Both the position numbers and the translations under genes were made by a program. Shown here piece by piece: positions 57,044 through 64,000 of a stretch of 64,000 nucleotides of DNA; position 1 is the first letter of the stretch, and each line of letters starts with the position of its first letter. The notes under the pieces were generated by a model. The model saw only the letters and a program-made list of their open reading frames with translations, searched no databases and was not told the origin of the DNA. Source of the stretch: an uncultured SAR116 cluster alpha proteobacterium (GTDB lineage Bacteria; Pseudomonadota; Alphaproteobacteria; Puniceispirillales; Marisalimonadaceae); NCBI GenBank assembly GCA_902558885.1, contig CACEFQ010000003.1, positions 123,650 through 187,649 of the forward strand, given 5' to 3'.

Positions 57044-57646
57044 ATGAATAGCGTTAAAATATCAAGAATTAGTTGGATAGAAACTCTTTTTTTAAAAAAT
57101 AGTGCTAAAGAACATTTCTCTCAATTAACTAATTTTGTAACTGTTGTTATTTGTAGTTTATTATTAATATTATCCGCAAAAATTAAAGTTGATTTGTACC
57201 CAGTTCCAATGACTTTACAACCTTTAGCTGTGCTTTTGATTGCGATGTTATCTGGAAGAAATATCGCTGTTGCCGCTGTTAGTTTATATTTATTTCAAGG
57301 AATGTTAGGAATTCCAGTCTTTGCTTACGGAGGAGGTTTGCCATATTTGTTGGGTCCAACAGGAGGGTTCCTTTTTGGATTTTTATTTGCTTCAATAATA
57401 ATAGGAGAGCTTGCAGATAGAGGATGGGGAAAATCGCATTTTAAATCTGTTTTTGCAATGTTAATAGGATTAATTATAATTTATACTTTTGGAATTTTTC
57501 AACTTAGTATTTTAAAAGGTTTTGATTTTGCAATTATAAATGGCTTCAAGCCTTTTATTGTTGGTGATTTCTATAAGCTTGTATTATCGGCACTTATTTT
57601 ACCACAGATTTGGAAGCTAGTTAATAAAATTAATAAAATAAATTAG
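57044..57646 (+). CDS. bioY: Biotin transporter BioY (ECF substrate-binding component)
   Basis: A 200-residue, six-helix membrane protein. The BioY signature region has VDLYPVPMTLQPLAVLLIAMLSGRNIAVAAVSLYLFQGMLGIPVFAYGGG and LLGPTGGFLFGFLFASIIIGELADRG. It imports biotin alone or with an ECF module that is not seen here. A GGGA-type ribosome site precedes ATG 57044. It serves cofactor supply for biotin enzymes such as PccAB at 32537-36169. Confidence 0.93.
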   Translation: MNSVKISRISWIETLFLKNSAKEHFSQLTNFVTVVICSLLLILSAKIKVDLYPVPMTLQPLAVLLIAMLSGRNIAVAAVSLYLFQGMLGIPVFAYGGGLPYLLGPTGGFLFGFLFASIIIGELADRGWGKSHFKSVFAMLIGLIIIYTFGIFQLSILKGFDFAIINGFKPFIVGDFYKLVLSALILPQIWKLVNKINKIN

Positions 57647-57658
57647 TATTAAAGCTTA

Positions 57659-57934
57659 TTAAGCATCGTTTAATGCACTATTCTGTGCATCAACAGAAGT
57701 CATACCTTTATTGTTATTTTCCAATGCGTCCTCGAAGGCGAGTACTTCAATATTTTCAATAGCTTCAATCTCATTAATGAAGAAATCTTCTGGTGTAATA
57801 TCAGATGGGTGATCAATATTAATTGCGATTATTGCAGCTATAGTTGATGTAACATTCTTAATTTTTTTATCTTTAAAATTTTTAAAAGAAATTACCTTGC
57901 ACGATGAATTGTTAGCACTAGGTTTATGCTTCAT
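57659..57934 (-). CDS. Small protein of unknown function, 91 residues
   Basis: I recognise no family. The protein has a basic N-terminus (MKHKPSANNSSCKVISFKNFKDKKIKNV), a hydrophobic stretch (VTSTIAAIIAINI) and an acidic C-terminal half rich in Glu and Asn (EIEAIENIEVLAFEDALENNN). It lies 25 bases downstream of a secreted repeat protein gene on the same strand, so the two are probably co-transcribed. It may be lineage-specific. The convergent bioY ends 12 bases away. Confidence 0.6.
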   Translation of the reverse strand: MKHKPSANNSSCKVISFKNFKDKKIKNVTSTIAAIIAINIDHPSDITPEDFFINEIEAIENIEVLAFEDALENNNKGMTSVDAQNSALNDA

Positions 57935-57959
57935 AAATTAAACTCCGTAAAAATAAAAA

Positions 57960-59138
57960 TTATTGACCAACTCTTCTTATTACAATTCTACCAGAGGGTT
58001 TGTTATTAACATTTTCAACTGTTCTAGTGGCTTGGCTATATAAATTTGTTTCTATACCAAAGTTATCAACAACTGCAACTCTTGCTCTAACTTGAGATCC
58101 AACTAATGATTGGTTTAAGGGAAGAACAGGACCACTCAGACTATTTAAACCAATCCAATTCCTACCATCTTTTGAGGTTTCCCAGCTTATAGAAATTGAA
58201 GCAATACCATCCTCGTCTGATAAAGAATCAGATAAAGCCCTAAGGGTTACTCCTTCTTTTGGTTCTCCTATAATTGTAACTTCGCCTTGCACAGGGTCGT
58301 CTAAATTATCGATTGTTTCAGACGGGCTTGTGTAAAGGACTTCTCTTGTACCATGAGAGTCAATGTAAGATACAACAGCTCTGTAAGAATAACCTACTTG
58401 ACTTTGTGTTAACCTTAGAACCTCATTTTGACCTGCTGGGTATGCCTCCCATGAAGACTTAGAAGATGATCTTTGCCATGTAATATCAAATCCACCAATC
58501 CCATCTTCATCAGCTATGCTTGAAGTATCAACTACCAGGGCACTATCTTCAACAGCTGATCCAATTAGACGCGCTGATCCTGTAGGTTTATCATTTACAT
58601 TTCTTACAGGAGTAGAAGGAGGACTAATGAGTGGTTCTAGGTTTCCTTGACCATCAACATAAGAGATAGCAACTCTTAATCTACTGCCAACGTGTATTTC
58701 TCTAGGAGTAAACGATTGATTAGTAGCGCCACTTATATTCGTCCATTTTTTATTATCTGAAGAAATTTGCCATTGTACACTTACTGAGCCCATTCCATCA
58801 GAATCAGTTACAGAGGAAAGATCTATAATTAAAGGAACATCTTCGATAGCAGCAAAACCAGCTGTTTCTGAATTTTCATCTTTTTTCAAATTATTTTTGT
58901 TTTTAGTTGCAGAAGAGTTATCCGAGATGTTTTTTCTATCGGTAGAAGATAAATTTTTTTGTTTGCCAACATATGTTTTATTATGATCATGTTGTTTAAT
59001 GTTGCTTTTTGACTTTCTAACTTTGCTATCCTTTATAGAAGGATCTCCACCTGCTAAAACATTTTTGGAATCAAGCGTCGCAACACTAACTATTACACAG
59101 AGTGTAAATAGTAAGAGATGGTCTTTAATAAAACGCAT
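57960..59138 (-). CDS. Secreted protein with three Ig-like (adhesin-type) repeats
   Basis: A 392-residue exported protein. Signal peptide about 1-29 (ends VLAG), then a charged Lys/Ser/Asn-rich linker (about 30-90). Three tandem repeats of about 90-98 residues follow (about 93-180, 181-278, 279-376), each with the pattern D-x-D-G-(I/M)-G then W-(Q/E)-x-S and a final VGSRxR-V-x-x-x-V-D/SxxG. These resemble the WQRSSDGG...ADVGxxxxVxVSYTDGQG units of large marine adhesins, presumably beta-sandwich modules. The chain ends NVNNKPSGRIVIRRVGQ, the first few residues of a fourth unit. It looks like a truncated or minimal relative of a large surface protein; function unknown. Confidence 0.78.
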   Translation of the reverse strand: MRFIKDHLLLFTLCVIVSVATLDSKNVLAGGDPSIKDSKVRKSKSNIKQHDHNKTYVGKQKNLSSTDRKNISDNSSATKNKNNLKKDENSETAGFAAIEDVPLIIDLSSVTDSDGMGSVSVQWQISSDNKKWTNISGATNQSFTPREIHVGSRLRVAISYVDGQGNLEPLISPPSTPVRNVNDKPTGSARLIGSAVEDSALVVDTSSIADEDGIGGFDITWQRSSSKSSWEAYPAGQNEVLRLTQSQVGYSYRAVVSYIDSHGTREVLYTSPSETIDNLDDPVQGEVTIIGEPKEGVTLRALSDSLSDEDGIASISISWETSKDGRNWIGLNSLSGPVLPLNQSLVGSQVRARVAVVDNFGIETNLYSQATRTVENVNNKPSGRIVIRRVGQ

Positions 59139-59269
59139 TTAAGCCTCCACTAACTTAATAACTAGCACAATATATATCACAGAACTAAAAAAGATACAGT
59201 TTTTTTAATTCTTAAAATCATTCTATTGAGTATTAAATTGATTAAATAAGATTTTTTTATATTACAACT

Positions 59270-59557
59270 TTATTTAATTTTTAATAAAATCTCATTTAGA
59301 AGATTTTTATTATTTTCAATTGCTTCTCTTAATTCTATTAACTCTTTCTTTAAATCATCTAAGTTTTTGTTATTATATGGTTTATCTTCTTTATTAACAA
59401 TTTTAGTTAAAGTTAATGTATCCTCATCGTTATTATTTAAATAATTTGTTTTATTTTGTTCAGAATTATCTATTTCATTGTTAGATACAATGAATTTCTT
59501 AATTTCTTCCATTTCTGATTTAATTGAATTAAGTTTTTTTTCTTGAATTTTACTCAA
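59270..59557 (-). CDS. Small coiled-coil protein of unknown function
   Basis: A 95-residue Lys/Glu/Asn-rich protein with predicted heptad patterning at both ends (IQEKKLNSIKSEMEEIKKFI and LDDLKKELIELREAIENNKNLLNEILLKI) and a charged middle. It has no signal peptide. I recognise no family. It sits between the repeat protein and the psd gene on the minus strand. Low-complexity sequence makes homology searches unreliable. Confidence 0.6.
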   Translation of the reverse strand: MSKIQEKKLNSIKSEMEEIKKFIVSNNEIDNSEQNKTNYLNNNDEDTLTLTKIVNKEDKPYNNKNLDDLKKELIELREAIENNKNLLNEILLKIK

Positions 59558-59628
59558 TTTTATGTCCGATTCTCTACTTTATTATCTTTATTGTATAAAA
59601 GAATACATTCATATATTATAACATTTTT

Positions 59629-59657
59629 TTGAATTGATGATATATATTAAGTATAAT
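59629..59657 (+). promoter_or_regulatory. Strong candidate sigma-70 promoter for psd-pssA
   Basis: TTGAAT (59629-59634) and a consensus TATAAT (59652-59657) are separated by exactly 17 bases. The predicted start at about 59664 would give a 25-base leader to ATG 59689, which has an AGGAAA site. This is the best promoter match in the window. Confidence 0.6.
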
Positions 59658-59688
59658 AATTCCACAATAAAATTCTATAGGAAAATAA

Positions 59689-60414
59689 ATGAACATTCTT
59701 GATTCGATCAAAACGTCTGTTTTAACTCCAATACATCCTGCAGGCACGCCCTTTATAGCTCTTTTTTTTATCTTAACTATCATTATAGGTTGGATTTGGT
59801 CACCTCTATACTATGTTGGTTTCACTTTAACACTATGGTGTATATATTTTTTTAGAAACCCTTCTAGAATAACACCAATATTATCGGGATCGAATAAGAA
59901 TAATCTAATAATATCGCCTGCAGATGGAACAGTTATAGAAATTTCAAAAATAACTCCTGCTGAAGAAATTGGTTTATCAGAGGGAAAATGGACGCGAGTT
60001 TGTATTTTTATGAATGTTTTTGACGTGCACATTAATAGATCACCAATGCTAGGTCAAATTACATATAAAAAATATATTCCAGGATCTTTTTTTAATGCAA
60101 GCTTAGATAAAGCGTCAGATGAAAATGAGAGACTTATATTAAATATGGATACTCATAGTGGAAATAAGATTGCATTTGTTCAAATTGCAGGTTTAGTTGC
60201 TAGAAGAATTATATGTGATGTTGATATTGGTCATTCACTTAAGGCTGGGGAAGTTTTTGGGCTAATAAGATTTGGAAGTAGGGTTGATATTTATTTCCCA
60301 TCAGAAGTTTCTGTCATGGTTTTAAAAGGACAAAAAATGATCGCAGGTGAAACGATTATTGGAGACTTTAGTAAAAATGCTAAACCTGTAAAGGAAATTA
60401 CAGATGAAAAATAG
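59689..60414 (+). CDS. psd: Phosphatidylserine decarboxylase, short (archaetidylserine-decarboxylase-like) form
   Basis: A 241-residue pyruvoyl enzyme that turns phosphatidylserine into phosphatidylethanolamine at the membrane. N-terminal hydrophobic segments (about 20-58) are followed by SPADGTVIEI and a FMNVFDVHINRSPMLGQI region. The self-cleavage site is Gly196-Ser197 in RFGSRVDIYFPSEV, producing the pyruvoyl group from Ser. The length is typical of alphaproteobacterial short Psd. It overlaps pssA by 11 bases. Confidence 0.93.
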   Translation: MNILDSIKTSVLTPIHPAGTPFIALFFILTIIIGWIWSPLYYVGFTLTLWCIYFFRNPSRITPILSGSNKNNLIISPADGTVIEISKITPAEEIGLSEGKWTRVCIFMNVFDVHINRSPMLGQITYKKYIPGSFFNASLDKASDENERLILNMDTHSGNKIAFVQIAGLVARRIICDVDIGHSLKAGEVFGLIRFGSRVDIYFPSEVSVMVLKGQKMIAGETIIGDFSKNAKPVKEITDEK

Positions 60415-61195
60415 AGGCATCAAACTTGCCAAAAAAGCATTACAAACTAGACCAAGACGTTTTTCTGTAATTTGGATGCTACCTAATTTTCTAACAATAT
60501 GTGCTTTGATCTTTGGTTTGCAGGCAATGTATCAGGCAATATTCAATAATTGGGATAATGTTATTATAATGATAATAATTGCATCAGTTTTTGATATGTT
60601 AGATGGAAGAGTGGCTAGACTGTTAAAATCAACAAGTGAATTTGGAATGCATCTTGACTCTCTCTCTGATTTTGTTGTTTTTGGAGCTGTGCCAGCATTT
60701 TCTATCTATTTATGGATGGACAAACCTCAAGGTAATTTTTTTTGGATTGTAATAGTTTTGTATGTCATTTGTTCTGCATTAAGATTAGCAAGGTTTAATT
60801 CAGAATTATCTGAAAGACCTAATTATGCAAAGAATTATTTTACTGGTGTTCCTACCCCTGCAGCAGCTTTTTTGATGTTATTTCCTATCGCCATAAACGA
60901 GTTTTTAATGTTATACAATTTAAAGTCTTATGATCTAATTGCACTTTGGATTGGTTTTATATCAATTGCAATGGTGAGTAACTTACCTACTTTTTCTGGG
61001 AAAGTTTTTCAAATACCAAAATCTTTTGTGATACCTCTATTAATAATTCTAGCTATACTTAGTAATGCAATTATAAGTAATCCAATAAAGGGGTTTATAA
61101 TATTAGTATGTGTCTATTTAGTAAGTATTCCATTTGCTTCAATTTTTTATTTACGCTTGAAAAAGAAAGCTGAGGCTTTGAACCTTAAAAATTAA
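60404..61195 (+). CDS. pssA: CDP-diacylglycerol-serine O-phosphatidyltransferase
   Basis: A 263-residue membrane enzyme making phosphatidylserine from CDP-diacylglycerol and serine. The CDP-alcohol phosphotransferase motif D67-G-x2-A-R-x8-G81-x3-D85-x3-D89 is complete. About six or seven hydrophobic helices follow, with a GVPTPAAAFLML segment. With psd it forms a two-gene phosphatidylethanolamine operon. It ends 7 bases from the convergent P1-family gene. Confidence 0.94.
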   Translation: MKNRGIKLAKKALQTRPRRFSVIWMLPNFLTICALIFGLQAMYQAIFNNWDNVIIMIIIASVFDMLDGRVARLLKSTSEFGMHLDSLSDFVVFGAVPAFSIYLWMDKPQGNFFWIVIVLYVICSALRLARFNSELSERPNYAKNYFTGVPTPAAAFLMLFPIAINEFLMLYNLKSYDLIALWIGFISIAMVSNLPTFSGKVFQIPKSFVIPLLIILAILSNAIISNPIKGFIILVCVYLVSIPFASIFYLRLKKKAEALNLKN

Positions 61196-61199
61196 TAAA

Positions 61200-61214
61200 C
61201 AATCACTTTGATTG
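61200..61214 (-). terminator. Weak hairpin at the P1-family gene end
   Basis: CAATCA (61200-61205) and TGATTG (61209-61214) can form a 6-base-pair stem on a three-base loop. On the minus strand it is followed by TTTATTAATTTTT. It overlaps the P1-family stop codon. The stem is short and AT-rich, so function is doubtful. Confidence 0.3.
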
Positions 61215-62264
61215 AAAAAAATTTTTCCATCCAGCTTTGGAATTTCCAACTGCTTCAGCCTCATAGATAGCTCTGTTGCAAGCTCTGGCGACGCAATCGC
61301 TTGCTCTTGAACCTAAAACTAATATATCAACATTTTCTAATACTTGTTCTTTGACATCTTGACATGTTGTTATTGAAAAGATTGTGTCTCCATCCATAGG
61401 TGTATGAGCAGGACTTAGAGATCTTGCTATACCATCATGTGACATAATAGCTAATCTTTTAAGATTTGCACGAGTTAAAGGTGCATCTGTAGCTACCACA
61501 CCAATAACTGTGTTACTGGAAATATCATCAAAAATTTCAGTTTTTCCAATTGATTGTGGTAACCGTTTTGCCCTTAAAATATTGTCATACAGATCATTGC
61601 AAATTCCATACCCACCGAATTCGTCACCAAATTCTAAGTAAGCAGATAAGAAGTGTGGTCCTTCATTAAGTAAAGGGTTACCTACGGCATTGTTAATAAT
61701 AATTGCTCCAACCGTATATTTTTCACCATTTGAAAAAGTTTGTGACCATGATGAAGAACCTTGTCCTCCTTTAAGAGTGGCTGTAGTAGCACCACATCCT
61801 GCTCCAAAAGAACCTAAAAGAAAATCTTTGTTAGCTGATTTATATGCTTTGTTTGCAAGTTTTCTCCAAGGTGAATCTTCTCCAATAGTGTTTACATAAG
61901 GTTTATCATTTATATTTAGATCAAAAATGACTGCTCCAGGTACAAGTGGGACAATTGCTTTACCTACTTTATACCCTTTATTATCTTGTCTTAATAAATC
62001 TTGAACTTCTGAGCAAGCATCTAGTCCAAATGCTGAACCACCCGAGAGTACAATAGCATCAGCACGTCCTATAGAGTTTTCTAAATTTAACATATCTGTT
62101 TCTCTAGTGCCTGGGCCTCCTCCTCTGACATCTACGGCAGTTGAAAAGGGGTTGTCTCCAGTTATAACCGTGACACCTGTACCAATTTTATTATCTTCGG
62201 CATGACCAACTTGAATTCCAGGTATATCTGTAATAAGGTTTTTATTTCCAGGGGCAGGATCCAT
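61203..62264 (-). CDS. P1 (S58) family peptidase, DmpA/BapA-like aminopeptidase
   Basis: A 353-residue self-processing N-terminal nucleophile hydrolase. Family phrases are LITDIPGIQVGHAEDNKIGTGVTVI, RGGGPGTRETDMLN, LSGGSAFGLDACSEVQDLLR and AVGNPLLNEGP. The predicted autocleavage point is the Asn-Thr in SSNTVIGVVATDAPL, leaving Thr as nucleophile. It releases N-terminal amino acids or beta-amino acids from peptides or amides. A strong GGAGAGA site precedes ATG 62264. It may join the peptide-use theme at 3431-11922 but is not linked to it. Confidence 0.9.
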   Translation of the reverse strand: MDPAPGNKNLITDIPGIQVGHAEDNKIGTGVTVITGDNPFSTAVDVRGGGPGTRETDMLNLENSIGRADAIVLSGGSAFGLDACSEVQDLLRQDNKGYKVGKAIVPLVPGAVIFDLNINDKPYVNTIGEDSPWRKLANKAYKSANKDFLLGSFGAGCGATTATLKGGQGSSSWSQTFSNGEKYTVGAIIINNAVGNPLLNEGPHFLSAYLEFGDEFGGYGICNDLYDNILRAKRLPQSIGKTEIFDDISSNTVIGVVATDAPLTRANLKRLAIMSHDGIARSLSPAHTPMDGDTIFSITTCQDVKEQVLENVDILVLGSRASDCVARACNRAIYEAEAVGNSKAGWKNFFQSK

Positions 62265-62346
62265 TTCTAATCTCTCTCCATCATTGTTTATTTAGAATGA
62301 TTATCAAATGACGTTAATATTATCTCCTCATAAAGACAACAAGTAG

Positions 62347-63519
62347 TTGGAACAAGAAAAGAAAAATATTTTAGTTCTTTCGGTTGCACAAGGCTTATCT
62401 ATAACTACAACAAATATTAATATGATTAATACTGGTTTAGTTGGATCTATACTAACAACAGATCCATCTTATGCGACCCTTCCATTATCACTGCAATTTC
62501 TGACGATAGCCATAACTCTAATACCTGTTTCATTATTAATGGGCAAAATAGGAAGAAGACCAATGTTTTTGATTGGAGCAATGGCAGCCTTTATCGGATG
62601 CTTAATAATAGCTTACTCAATTTTTAATAAGGTATTTTTTTTATTCATAGTTGGATCAATTTTGTTAGGTTTTTCTCAAGCTAATCAACAGTTTTATCGT
62701 TATGCTGCAGCAGATAATATGTCAACAAAATTAAAAAGTAAGGCTATATCCCTAGTTTTAGCAGGAGGATTAATAGCTGCAATAGTAGGACCAGAGGTTT
62801 CTAGATACTCCTTTGATTTTTTTTCAGATTATATATATTTAGCAACTTACTTGTGTGCTGCTTTAATACAAATATTTAATTTTGTGGTTTTAATATTTGT
62901 TAAGATAAAAAAACCAAAGCTAACAAAAACTTCAATTAGGCCATTAAGCAAAATTTTAATGCGTAAAACAGTCATTATAGCAATTTTAGCTGCTTCGGTT
63001 GGATATTCTTTAATGAGTTTTATAATGACTGCCACTCCTCTACAGATTGTAAATGTTTGTAGATTGGGAGACAGTGCAAGTGCAACTGTAATTCAGTGGC
63101 ACGTCATTGCTATGTTTGCACCTTCATTTTTCACAGGATCAATTATAAATTTTCTGGGTAATCGTAAAGTTATGATGATGGGTGTTTTGTTATACATAAT
63201 ATCAATTAGTGTTGGTGTTATGGGTCAAACCATTGAATACTTTTGGATATCATTATTTTTATGTGGTTTAGGATGGAATTTTCTTTATGTAGGAGGAAGT
63301 GACATAATAGCTAAATCAGCTTTACCAGAAGAAAGAGCTAAAGTACAAGGTGTTACAGACTTTATTATCTTTATATTCGTTGCATCAGGATCTTTTTTAG
63401 CAGGTAGTTTACACAATAATCTCGGATGGGAAATAATGATGTTTTATACATCAATACCCATATCTATTTTATTTTTAAGTATATTGTTTATTAATCCAAG
63501 AGAAATTAAGGCTACCTAG
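62347..63519 (+). CDS. MFS transporter
   Basis: A 390-residue protein with about 12 hydrophobic helices and the motif-A-like loop LMGKIGRRPMFLIGAMAAF. A central basic loop (VKIKKPKLTKTSIRPLSKILMRK) divides two halves. No substrate-specific motif is recognised. The start is taken as TTG 62347; the ribosome site is weak. It is divergent from the P1-family gene and ends 2 bases from the convergent moaA. Confidence 0.83.
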   Translation: MEQEKKNILVLSVAQGLSITTTNINMINTGLVGSILTTDPSYATLPLSLQFLTIAITLIPVSLLMGKIGRRPMFLIGAMAAFIGCLIIAYSIFNKVFFLFIVGSILLGFSQANQQFYRYAAADNMSTKLKSKAISLVLAGGLIAAIVGPEVSRYSFDFFSDYIYLATYLCAALIQIFNFVVLIFVKIKKPKLTKTSIRPLSKILMRKTVIIAILAASVGYSLMSFIMTATPLQIVNVCRLGDSASATVIQWHVIAMFAPSFFTGSIINFLGNRKVMMMGVLLYIISISVGVMGQTIEYFWISLFLCGLGWNFLYVGGSDIIAKSALPEERAKVQGVTDFIIFIFVASGSFLAGSLHNNLGWEIMMFYTSIPISILFLSILFINPREIKAT

Positions 63520-63521
63520 GG

Positions 63522-64000
63522 TTATCCCCCTGTCAAGGACATATGTCTATTTACAGATACATTTGGTGACTGACGTGAGATTTCAAAATCATGTCCTTTT
63601 GGTTTTCTTTCTATGGCTTTTCTTATGGCATCTTCAAGTGCATTTAAACCTTTATCTCTTAATACAGTTTTTAAATCAGCACTATCATCTTGACCTAGGC
63701 ACATGTAAAGAACTCCAGTGCAGGTAAGCCTTACTCTGTTACAACTTTCACAAAAGTTATGAGTTAAAGGAGTAATAAAACCAAGTTTGTTGTTAGTTTC
63801 CTTTACAGAAACGTATCTAGCAGGACCGCTAGTTCTTTCTGGAAGATCAGTAAGAGTAAATTTTTCTTCAAGGTCTTTTCTAACCTGTGATAATGGAAGG
63901 TATTGTCCATATCGAGTATCTCCACCTATATCTCCCATTGGCATTACTTCAATTATTGTCATATCAAAATTCTCTTCTCCACACCATGCCAATATTTCTG
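63522..64000 (-). CDS. moaA: GTP 3',8-cyclase MoaA, C-terminal part (N-terminus beyond the window)
   Basis: The first visible residues EILAWCGE lead into the window; the radical SAM N-terminal domain lies past base 64000. The C-terminal 4Fe-4S motif CESC-x13-C is complete and the protein ends in the Gly-Gly needed for activity (SLTGG). MoaA starts molybdopterin synthesis from GTP. The frame is open to the window edge. It fits with the tup, mocA-like and xdhC genes, all Mo/W-related. Confidence 0.95.
   Translation of the reverse strand, partial: EILAWCGEENFDMTIIEVMPMGDIGGDTRYGQYLPLSQVRKDLEEKFTLTDLPERTSGPARYVSVKETNNKLGFITPLTHNFCESCNRVRLTCTGVLYMCLGQDDSADLKTVLRDKGLNALEDAIRKAIERKPKGHDFEISRQSPNVSVNRHMSLTGG

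Noticed and set aside
63519..63545. Terminator between the last MFS gene and moaA
   Set aside because: The CCTAGG and GGGTTATCCC-like bases form only a short dyad and no U-run follows.

Overview
The window reads as one contiguous, densely coded piece of a bacterial chromosome. By eye the base composition is very AT-rich, roughly 30 percent GC. It looks like a streamlined marine Alphaproteobacterium of the low-GC kind (HIMB59, AEGEAN-169 or low-GC Rhodospirillales/Puniceispirillales types). The supporting signs are an argD-argF-hslO run, a long two-domain dCTP deaminase, an IalB-family secreted protein, TupABC-type oxyanion transport, many organic-solute transporters, very short intergenic gaps and frequent TTG start codons. 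The lineage is an inference; there is no rRNA in the window to settle it. I found no tRNA, rRNA, CRISPR array, insertion sequence or prophage, and no gene-free stretch above 300 bases. The largest gaps are about 253 bases (42869-43121) and 210 bases (47278-47487).

Layout. 1-3427: the end of a sugar-acid type short-chain dehydrogenase, an Lrp regulator, and a tungstate/molybdate ABC transporter whose binding protein (tupA) is divergent from its permease and ATPase (tupBC). 3431-11922: a scavenging locus with an M20 amidohydrolase, an N-formylglutamate deformylase-like enzyme, a fused double-ATPase peptide transporter subunit and an AstE/aspartoacylase-family enzyme. It meets, head to head at its 3' end, the matching permeases and binding protein on the other strand. 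12052-18621: an alpha/beta hydrolase, two MFS and one DMT transporter, an imine/hydroxyacid-type dehydrogenase, a rhodanese and two small exported proteins. 18653-24336: an IpdAB-like CoA-transferase pair, a VTT membrane protein, acetyl-CoA synthetase, RecX and an ABC-2 permease without an ATPase. 24360-30674: dCTP deaminase, argD-argF-hslO, the TrkH potassium channel subunit and GTP cyclohydrolase I. 30766-40284: an orphan YnjD/ThiQ-like ATPase, a SprT-like protein, and a full propionate-to-succinyl-CoA module (epimerase, PccB, PccA, methylmalonyl-CoA mutase, propionyl-CoA synthetase). 40292-49098: quinone reductase-like protein, ArgG, IalB protein, RlmN, Bax-inhibitor-1 family protein, glutathione peroxidase, FAD monooxygenase and PEP carboxykinase. 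49131-56941: an RND efflux adaptor and pump, BipA, and MocA/XdhC maturation proteins for molybdenum hydroxylases. 57044-64000: the biotin transporter BioY, three lineage-specific proteins (one secreted with Ig-like repeats), phosphatidylethanolamine synthesis (psd-pssA), a P1-family aminopeptidase, an MFS transporter and the C-terminal part of MoaA.

Together the genes describe an aerobic heterotroph that takes up peptides or acylated amino acids and small organic acids. It activates acetate and propionate and feeds propionate through methylmalonyl-CoA into the TCA cycle (needing biotin and B12), with PckA linking back to gluconeogenesis. Molybdenum or tungsten enzymes are supported by TupABC, MoaA, MocA and XdhC, although the enzymes they serve are not in the window.

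The most unusual points are these. The obvious PccB reading frame has no canonical start codon in its first 57 or so codons. Fourteen convergent gene pairs occur, of which thirteen overlap or lie within 12 bases, several sharing stop-codon bases. A perfect 28-base palindrome separates the peptide-binding protein from its permeases. A split, convergent N-acyl amino acid/peptide uptake locus is present. A small secreted repeat protein ends exactly where a fourth repeat would begin.
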